Assembly: GCA_001969505.1 (NCBI GenBank)
Contig: LSSK01000134.1
Location: 1-36,871, forward strand
Direction of reading: 5' to 3'
DNA length: 36,871 nucleotides
Source of the DNA: Zancudomyces culisetae
Lineage: Eukaryota; Kickxellomycota; Harpellomycetes; Harpellales; Legeriomycetaceae
Part shown: positions 29,870 through 36,871 of the stretch, in pieces
Layout of the letters: every line of letters starts with the position of its first letter
Numbering within the stretch: the first letter of the stretch is position 1
The notes under the pieces: generated by a model
The model's database searches: none
Told to the model about the DNA's origin: nothing
What the model saw: only the letters and a program-made list of their open reading frames with translations
Made by a program: the position numbers and the translations under genes

Positions 29870-31971
29870 ATGGACAACGATCTAGACGAGATTCTGGAAG
29901 CACCAGTTCCAAAAAAAACTGTTCGTAAAACGTCTTCTACAAAGCCACTAAAAAAACCAGGTATTTTGAATTCCTTTTATTTACCATCATTTCCTCTCTC
30001 TCCTCTCATCCCACTTTGGTTCAATTGGATTTCATACTCATTTTTATTATACACATTACTTGATGCAGCATTCCTTTTTTTAATTTATTTTCTTACAGCT
30101 AATCCTCTTATTGTTTTGTAGCTGGTATCAATAGAGAACTTTTTAATCTTTTCAGTCAAGAAAATGTTTCTGACTTGTCGATTCCTATCCAGACTGTAAA
30201 GGCCAAACCAAAATTCAAAGGAAAATCACAAAAATGGTAAATTCTCACTCTCATTTTCATTTTTCATTTACAAACTCGCTCTTTCATCTAGTTTGATTTT
30301 TTAATTTTTGGATTGGGGAAGAGAATGGAGACGCCGGTTAAATAAGCAAGTGTTAAAATAAATCACAAACTAGGATTTTCAAGGGATTCCAAAGCACTGC
30401 GAGAAAAGATAACATGACCTTCAATCATTGGGTCAAGCAGGATCAGGAACACCAAAATGGTAACTATTCTTATTCTCCCATCATTTTGTTGTTTTGCTGG
30501 TGCATACACAAATATTTATTCCTTTTCTTTTTTTCAAATGATTTTAGATTATTTTTACGCAAAGTACAATTCCAAGCTAAACATACCAAGTTTTACAAAG
30601 GAAGAATACGCAGAATATCTCGAAGGTAATAATACTAAAAGAGATATTTCATACTCAATACTAACTATTTTTGTCATTAACGGCAAACAATTTAAAAACA
30701 ATCACCTCACCCCTATAAATCTCACTGTAACTGTAGATCCTGATTGGACGATTGAGGAAACCGAGTATCTGTTTTCATTGTGCCGGCAATTTGATTTGAG
30801 ATTTATTGTTATCCACGACCAATACTCATTTGGGTCAAGTAGCCGCACAATGGAAGATTTGAAGACAAGATATTATGGGGTTCTTAGAAAAATGATCGAA
30901 ACCCTTGTGCTACGAAAGAAATATAACATTTTAAAGAGCGATACAAGCCTCGCTGCTCAAAAACGGGCTCTTCAACTGACACTTTTTGAAAAAGAAAAAG
31001 AACTCGATCGAAAACGCAAGTTGGAAGGGTTGTTCAGCCGATCGTTTGATGAAGTTGAGGAGGAAGCCAGGCTATTTTCGCAGCTCGAGCGTATTGAGGC
31101 CATCAAGTTTTCTCTTGCAGCTGAAAGAGAGAATATTTTACGATCGTTTACATTTTTCAAGGAGAATGGACCGCCAAGTTTTATCAAAGCCGACCCATTT
31201 GCTTCAGAGCCTATTCCCGAGGTATTTACCCCTCCCTCTCACCCCCACTTTTTTATTTGTTTATTTATTTATTTATTTGTATAATCATTTATTATATGGT
31301 CAACGTGTTAACTTTAACTAATGAGTTATCGATTCTCGTTAATTTAGAAAAAGCAAACACCAGGCACTATGACACCCACAGCAAATGCTTCTGAGTCTAC
31401 TGCTTTGGCAAGCCTTGCAAACTTCCACCTAAAATCATCATCCAAAATGGGTTCATCTGCAGATTCAGCAGCTTCTACAACGCCAATAACTCCACAAGCC
31501 GCGACCGTGCTCAGAACTCCTGATGGAAAGCCCATCAATCCGTCTGACCTGATCAACCTTGATAGCTATACTTCTCTGGTTCCTGTAGACTGCCAAGTCG
31601 TTAAATTACCCACAACTCCTGAAAAATATGCAAAGATTCCCAAGCGTGATTTGAAGCTTCCAAGTGGCGCGTTCTTGCGGAGCGAGAAAATCACTACTAT
31701 TCCCAAGTTCCGGCTTGACCAGGTACAGATGGTCCTCAAGCATTTAGGAGTGAATTTGTGTCAGGGAATCGCATGGCCTCGACCACTGATGCCTACTGCC
31801 GGAATCTGTGATCGCTTTGAAGAGATTCAACAACGAATTGTTCCGCTCTTAGAATTGAAGAAGCTTGTAGATAAATCAGAAGCGGAGCTGCGTATCCTTG
31901 AGGCCAGGAAACTACTATTGGTTAAGGATATAGGTGATGAGAAGGCTGCGAAGCTTTTAAAAAAACTATAG
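29870..31971 (+). CDS. SWC4: SWR1/NuA4 subunit SWC4 (DMAP1)
   Basis: Six exons: 29870-29960, 30122-30236, 30374-30459, 30548-30625, 30737-31221, 31348-31971 (TAG); 492 aa against 476 in yeast. Shared subunit of the SWR1 remodeller (H2A.Z deposition) and NuA4 acetyltransferase. Exons 1-3 give GINRELFNLF, WIFKGFQSTARKDNMTFNHW; exons 4-5 give DYFYAKYNSKLNIPSFTKEEY, then PDWTIEETEYLFSLCRQFDLRF and EDLKTRYY, the SANT/DMAP1 signature. The intron 30626-30736 (111 nt) has no in-frame stop, so reading through is possible, but splicing restores the exact DMAP1 spacing between EEY and WT-x-x-ET. Exon 6 ends with the helical YEATS2-like C-terminal domain. Confidence 0.92.
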
Positions 31972-32308
31972 TTCTATGTTTACTTATATTGTATTTGTGT
32001 CATTTCATTTGGAATTGTGTTTTGTGTTTTGTGTGGTGGTTTAACTCGTAAATGAATAAAAACGACTTTAATCTGTTTCACCCAACAATCTCTTTGTTTA
32101 ATACTGGCTCGAAGATTTGCTCTAGAGTGTTAGGCGAATCTTCAAGCAAAATGAGACATTTATTTGATTGGGAATATTTTTTTTTTTCGATTCATCAAAT
32201 ACAGAGCATCTCCTCATTATTTGGATTTTGATGCTTTGAAAATTAAAAGAGAAAAATTAACACAGTAGACCATCTTGACAACAGAATTGAGAGAAGGGAG
32301 AAAAGAAA
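31972..32308. other. Intergenic between SWC4 and MSS1
   Basis: 337 bp, AT-rich. On the minus strand about 38 codons (about 32085-32200) are open and read protein-like, but no start codon or splice acceptor serves them. Otherwise nothing seen. Confidence 0.5.
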
Positions 32309-34859
32309 ATGTGCTATAGAATACTAAGAAATGGGTTTTCTTTTAAACATATTTTGTATGGTACAAAAACGAATCGGTTTTTAGTAGATAAAAGGAATTT
32401 GTACACCAACACTGATACAATCTATGCGCTGTCAACAAGTCCTGCAAAATCAGCAATAGCAGTAATTCGAGTTTCGGGTACCCAGAGCATTAATGTACGC
32501 AAACTGCGCCTTTTCTATACTGTATATGGATTTTATATTCTTAATTTTTATCACAGAATATTTTGCCGAGAAAAAAGTTAAAAAAAACTGTGTGAATACT
32601 TGAAGAACAAGACAAATTTCACACTACTAAAGTATTCCAAACTCTATTAACTCTTAATGACTTGTATTCGATTTAGATTTTAAACAAGATAACCAAAAGT
32701 ACCACGAAAAAGGGAGGTGGTGGTGACTTTGTATCGTTAGAACCCCGGAAAGCATACAAAAAGGCGATCTTGAACAGTAGAGACGAAAAGGAGGTGATTG
32801 ATATTGGCCTAGTCATACACTTTCAAAGTAAGTTCGATAGTTAATAATAGTATTTCTATGGATATACGCACTTTGGTGCTGTGTACTTTATAGTAAGAAG
32901 CGCGTAATAAAGTTAAAGCGCATTATTTTAGAGCCGAACAGCTATACAGGTGAAGATATGGTCGAGATACATACGCATGGTGGAACTGCCGTGACCAAAG
33001 CTGTATTAGAATCGATATCAACGGCTGCCAGTGGTGTCCGAACAGCAGAACCTGGTGAATTTACTTTGCGGTAGGTCTTGTTATTTACTTTATCTATCTA
33101 TCTATATATATATTGTATTTGAGTTTAAAAATAAGCAATGGATAATGGCGATATTGAAGCAAACAGAGATTTTTATGGATTTTTAGAGCGTTTTACAACA
33201 ATAAAATGGATTTAACGGAGGTTGAAGGGGTCTTGGATTTAATAAATGCCGAAACGAAAACACAGAGACAACTAGCATTGCACCAGGCAGAGGTAATGTA
33301 TGCAAACACCCTTCTAGCAACCATTATCTCAACCCTCTTATAGGTGTATCCAAGAAATACTTGCATTGATACACAATTGGAGGTCTTTGTAAACTGAATT
33401 TCACTGCGTTTATTTCTTGCCTTTATTCTGAGTCAAGTAATGCTGGTTCTTGTTCTAATTAATTTATTTGATGATGTACATAAAAAAAGGGCAAGGTGAG
33501 AAAACTATATGGAGATTGGAGGGAACGAATAATAAAAGTCATGGCGCAAATCGAAGCAATTATTGAGTTTGGTGACGATGAAGACATTGAAAGCGAGTGG
33601 GAAATATTTCAGGATGGTAAGGCAGCATGTGTTCATATATATTTGTATACATTCTACATCAGCTTACACTGAGGTTTAGACATTTATAAATTCTGTGTAA
33701 ATTGTATATTAGGTAAAGTAGAAATAGCAGGGCTAATAGAAAGTATTGAAGAACACATTAAAACGGCTGATTATGAAAGAATCGTTAGGGAAGGAGTAAA
33801 AGTTGCGATCTTGGGACCTCCAAATGTTGGAAAGTCATCTATTTTAAACAAATTGGCTAATGAAGATGTGGCTATTGTAAGCAAAATAGCAGGCACCACG
33901 AGGGATATACTAGAAATAAGCCTCGAAATTGATGGTCATTTGGTGCGGTTCTATGATACAGCGGGTATCCATGAACTTCAAACACAAAAACCATCAAAAC
34001 CAGACTATAAACAGAGTCAACCAAAACTGGAGGATGAATCTTCAATATTGTATTTTTCGCAGGACACTATTGAACTTGAGGGCATGAAGCGTGCAATGGA
34101 TTTATCGGCAAGAGCTGATATCAATTTGGTTGTTTTTGAAGCAGGGCAGGAGAACTATGATGAAAAACTGAATAAAGTACTAAAAATGGATAATAGCTAC
34201 ATCTTGTACAATAAGGCCGATAAGGTCAATGCGGACGTAAGGGATAGCAGATGGGTTATATCGTGTTTAAATGGCTACAACTGGAACGAATGGACATCGG
34301 ATCTTAAAAGAGTGATAAAAGAGAGGTAATAATACTTTTTCCGTTTTTCTTTTTTCTGCAGTCAACGTCAACATCTTTTGATTTGAATTCAAGAGATAGT
34401 AAATCGAAGAGCTAGTGCTGAAAATTAAAACGTCTTTAAATATTGTAAGAGTGATGAACTCTTGGAAATAATCACCAAAATTGATGAATATTAGGATCGA
34501 AAAGTCAGACAGCGGATCCAGGATAGTGGCAAACATAAGGCACAGAGAGATTCTTCGGGAAGGCATTGCACACCTGAAAAAGTTTAATGGTAGGATATTT
34601 TTCTATTCTATAATTTCAGTCGAACTCGCGCGCGTTTTTCAGTTAGTTGACTCGTTTTATGTCAATAACCTCTGTTTACATCACTCTAAACCGTGGGAAT
34701 ACTTGTATAAAAACAATAATAGAATCTGATAGTAGTCAGCTAATAGAATCGGCAGAAGAACTTAGAATGGCAGCAAATAGTATATCCAAGATAACAGGAC
34801 TCATAAATACTCAGCAGGTTTTGGATAGTTTATTTTCACAGTTTTGTATAGGAAAATGA
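32309..34859 (+). CDS. MSS1: Mitochondrial tRNA-modification GTPase MSS1 (GTPBP3/MnmE)
   Basis: Eight exons: 32309-32494, 32677-32827, 32932-33070, 33187-33292, 33490-33616, 33713-34325, 34495-34589, 34723-34859 (TGA); 517 aa (yeast Mss1 526), phases consistent. With Mto1/MnmG it makes the taurinomethyl- or carboxymethylaminomethyl-uridine at the wobble base of mitochondrial tRNAs. Basic presequence-like N-terminus, then [38 protein letters not shown] and [22 protein letters not shown] domain: GPPNVGKS (271-278), AGTTRD, DTAG, NKAD. It ends in FCIGK, with the Cys that the family needs for catalysis. The exon 5 acceptor is AAAAG|GGC, the only one in this window that is not TAG. Intron positions in the G-domain tail are less certain. 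Confidence 0.92.
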
Positions 34860-34873
34860 GTATTCCTCAAATG

Positions 34874-34898
34874 CCCCCCCCCCCCACACACACACATG
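34874..34898. repeat. Poly-C / CA tract
   Basis: Twelve C residues followed by a short ACAC run just after the MSS1 stop; a homopolymer prone to sequencing or replication slippage. Confidence 0.85.
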
Positions 34899-34902
34899 GA
34901 AA

Positions 34903-34958
34903 CATAAAAAAAAAGTAACAGTAACAATAACATAAAAAAAAAGTAACAGTAACAATAA
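34903..34958. repeat. 28-bp perfect tandem duplication
   Basis: Two exact copies of a 28-bp unit (CAT, nine A, then GTAACAGTAACAATAA) at 34903-34930 and 34931-34958, with a 3-base start of a third copy. It fills the 131-bp space between the convergent MSS1 and CstF-50 stops, so it may affect the 3' ends of both transcripts. Confidence 0.95.
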
Positions 34959-34990
34959 CATTATAAAAAAAGTTAATTATGGCCGGCTAT

Positions 34991-36529
34991 TTACGCGGAC
35001 CAGTAATGTATAAAACTATCTTGGCAACAAGTAACAAAAGAATTCTCAGTGGGTGATGCCGCAATATCCAAGAATCCGTATGAACTTCCCGTATATTTAG
35101 TCATCATATTCCCTGTCTTGCTATTAAAGCACATTATTGTATCTGAATTAGCTGATGCTGTGAAAACAAAGTTTTCATTATGTGAAAACGCCGAGAATGT
35201 TTGTTTGGGCTTGGAGCCAAAGTTGTACTCCATAACTGTCTTTTTGGAAGAGATGTCGACTAGCTTTGTGCTCTTGTTGCAGCTCGCAAGCAAATACCTG
35301 TTGCTTTTTGACATTTCCAGCTTGTTTACAGTATCATTTAGATCGATTTCTTCAATAATATTTCCATTCACTCCATCCCAAACGCTCACTGTACTTCCTG
35401 CCGAACTAAAAAACAGCCGCCCATCATTACTGTATTTCAAACTGCGAATGCTACGTGTACTTCTGGCGTCACTCTTTTGTCTTGGTACAAAACAGTTCAG
35501 CGTCTTGACATCATATATTTTTATTTCGCGATTCCCATTGCTGGCTAAAAGAAATTCCCCAGTTGGATGAAAATCAATACTTGTTATTGGGCTGCTATCA
35601 TTAATAAATCTAAATGATCGCTTTCCCATCGCAAGTGTCAAATCAAAAAACTTTACACTACAGTCTTCTGAACAACTCGCCAACACCAGCCCATTTGGAT
35701 GAAAAGCGACTTTGTTGATTGCTTCTCGATGGTCGTAAAGCGTCCTAATTACTGGTTTTCTTTTTTCGTTTTGAGTACGAATGTTATTCACTGAAATCAC
35801 CTTTAGCGTAGAATCGGATGAACCTGTCGCAAAATACTCTCCATTTCGGGAAAATACCGCAGTTGTTGCCGAGGATTTGTGTGTGCTTTGAAATTTCAGC
35901 TTCATTTTTGGTGGTTCTATTTTTGTAATTAGACAAGTTAAACCTTACTTATTCATATCATCAGTATGTGCAAACCGTGCTACTATTAACGTGCTTTTAC
36001 CTGAAAAATCTTTCTCATCTCGATCAAATATGTCCGGTGCAGATTCTCCTTGTCTCGTAGATTTTCCAAAAAGCTCCTCTTCGACATCTGACAATTCCTC
36101 GCCTTCCTCTTCGCCAGACTCAAATTCATCAACCCCATCTCTCTCATCTTTCTCCTCAAAGTCTGATTCTGCTCTCGCTCTTTTACCATCTCCCTTTTTC
36201 GCCTCATACTTTCTTTTTTCTTCGCCAAGATATAGGAGCTTGGAAAGCTCATCGCTCTTGTCTGAACGCATAGGCGTGTTTGTATGCGTTGCTAGTACTG
36301 TTGCCAAGTTTCCATATCCATAACTCGTCAATTGGCTACTCGGTAACAATTTAACGATTAATCAACTAAGTATCGTTTTTTATTATATAGTAAAAAGAAC
36401 AGAATGTAAATTCCTATCCATATTATTTTTTCTTAAGTAGACACATTTAGTTGCAAGTTACCTGAGAATTAGCGGCAATACCTTTTCTTTAGGATATGTG
36501 GTTTCCGATTCTTTACTTTTGTCTTCCAT
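34991..36529 (-). CDS. CSTF1: Cleavage stimulation factor CstF-50 homologue (WD40)
   Basis: Three exons: 36462-36529, 36001-36335, 34991-35916; 442 aa (human CSTF1 431). Introns of 126 nt (donor GTAACT) and 84 nt (donor GTAAAA, CTAAT about 13 nt before ATAG). The first join gives LPLILSQLTSYGYGNLATVL and then a SDELSKLLYLGEE segment, matching the CstF-50 homodimerisation domain (LIISQLLYDGYISIA, then S-x-x-L-x-x-L). An acidic linker (about 75-130) follows. The WD40 part begins KMKLKFQSTHKSS and has PVIRTLYDHREAINKVAFHPNG, the CstF-50 hallmark, then FHPTGEFLLASNGN and a C-terminal SPTENSFVTCCQDSFIHYW. It would bridge CstF-77 and the polymerase CTD in pre-mRNA 3' processing. The S. cerevisiae CF IA complex has no such subunit. 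Confidence 0.9.
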
Positions 36530-36871
36530 CTTGGTATTTATTTCGATAATGTACTAAGGATTTATAAAAATCTAAGATTTCTAAAAACACGTATATTTTT
36601 TTCCAAAATATTTATTTCGCGAAGCTTTATGGACAGATCTCGGCAGTCGCAAAATAAAAGTGAAATAAAGAATTCTTGACTTTTATAGCTAATTAACAAA
36701 AAAAAGAGTAACAATTTTCGCCAAAAAAAAAAGTATATTAGCATCTAAAACACTAATTTAATGATCATCATAAAACAATTATAACTATAAGAAATCTGAA
36801 TTTAAGAGATAAATCAACTATATGTAGACATCAATGGGGAGATAATAGTCAGGCTGGTTGATTTTGGGTTC
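36530..36871. other. CstF-50 upstream region to window edge
   Basis: 342 bp, AT-rich, promoter side of CstF-50. At the very edge the minus strand is open for 17 codons to a TAG at 36818-36820 (ending YYLPIDVYI), which could be the 3' end of a neighbouring minus-strand gene. A second frame is also open there, so this is not called as a gene. Confidence 0.35.

Noticed and set aside
32085-32200. Minus-strand open stretch reading like protein (LEDSPNTLEQIFEPVLN)
   Set aside because: It begins right after a stop, has no ATG, and no AG acceptor lies between that stop and the open stretch. Too short to assign.
34326-34494. Possible extra MSS1 exon around 34408-34443
   Set aside because: All acceptors there meet stops in the needed phase, and direct joining of 34325 to 34495 gives normal MnmE spacing.
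35945-36000. Reading CstF-50 exon 2 on to the stop at 35945 with a donor at the final GTAAGG
   Set aside because: That donor leaves the wrong phase for the WD40 exon. The donor GTAAAA at 36000 gives the right phase and keeps the frame.
36610-36690. Plus-strand ATG followed by a short polar ORF near the right edge
   Set aside because: Only about 16 codons, with no plausible donor.
1-36871. Mobile elements, secondary-metabolite cluster, CRISPR or phage-type systems
   Set aside because: No transposase, reverse transcriptase, terminal repeats, clustered biosynthetic genes or spaced repeats were seen. The content is ordinary fungal housekeeping genes.

Overview
The window is a piece of nuclear chromosome from a compact, AT-rich fungus. 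Genes sit a few hundred bases to about 1.7 kb apart and most carry short spliceosomal introns (66-217 nt) with GTA donors and almost invariably TAG acceptors. CTG falls at conserved leucines in several proteins, so this is not a CUG-Ser yeast. S. cerevisiae-type genes (VMA22, TMA23, SHY1, CYM1, MSS1, SWC4, MRC1, ATG3) stand next to genes that S. cerevisiae lacks: Aquarius, a CstF-50 polyadenylation factor, a mitochondrial MetAP and a full-length UGGT. This suggests an early-diverging ascomycete yeast or another lineage with an ancestral gene set. I cannot name the species. No tRNA, rRNA, transposon, CRISPR array or prokaryote-type feature was found.

Layout. 1-203 (-): start of a COX7A-like cytochrome c oxidase subunit gene that runs off the left edge. 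1207-1990 (+): TMA23/GPATCH4-type G-patch protein in four exons. 2161-11600 (-): a head-to-tail block of VMA22, mitochondrial methionine aminopeptidase, SHY1/SURF1 and UGGT. 11601-13296: long AT-rich gap with two weak small-ORF candidates. 13297-14243 (+): ATG3. 14244-16634: gene-poor stretch with a short unidentified ORF, a GT microsatellite and a cluster of perfect hairpins. 16635-19184 (+): MRC1/claspin. 19430-22678 (-): CYM1 presequence protease. 24062-24548 (+): NBL1/borealin-like. 25199-29713 (+): Aquarius helicase. 29870-31971 (+): SWC4/DMAP1. 32309-34859 (+): MSS1/GTPBP3. 34991-36529 (-): CstF-50.

The genes do not form a pathway cluster. They are housekeeping genes with several mitochondrial members: COX7-like and SHY1 (complex IV), MSS1 (mitochondrial tRNA modification), CYM1 and MetAP (processing of imported or mitochondrially made proteins). 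Aquarius (intron binding) and CstF-50 (3' end processing) are the most informative for lineage. I found no new multi-gene system. The most useful outputs are exon structures for genes that a simple ORF scan breaks up or misses (COX7-like, TMA23, NBL1, MSS1, SWC4, MetAP, CstF-50), a very uniform splice-site grammar, and a 5'-to-3' fall in purine content along the longest genes. All exon joins are inferred from reading frame, splice consensus and recalled family patterns; no search or transcript data was available.
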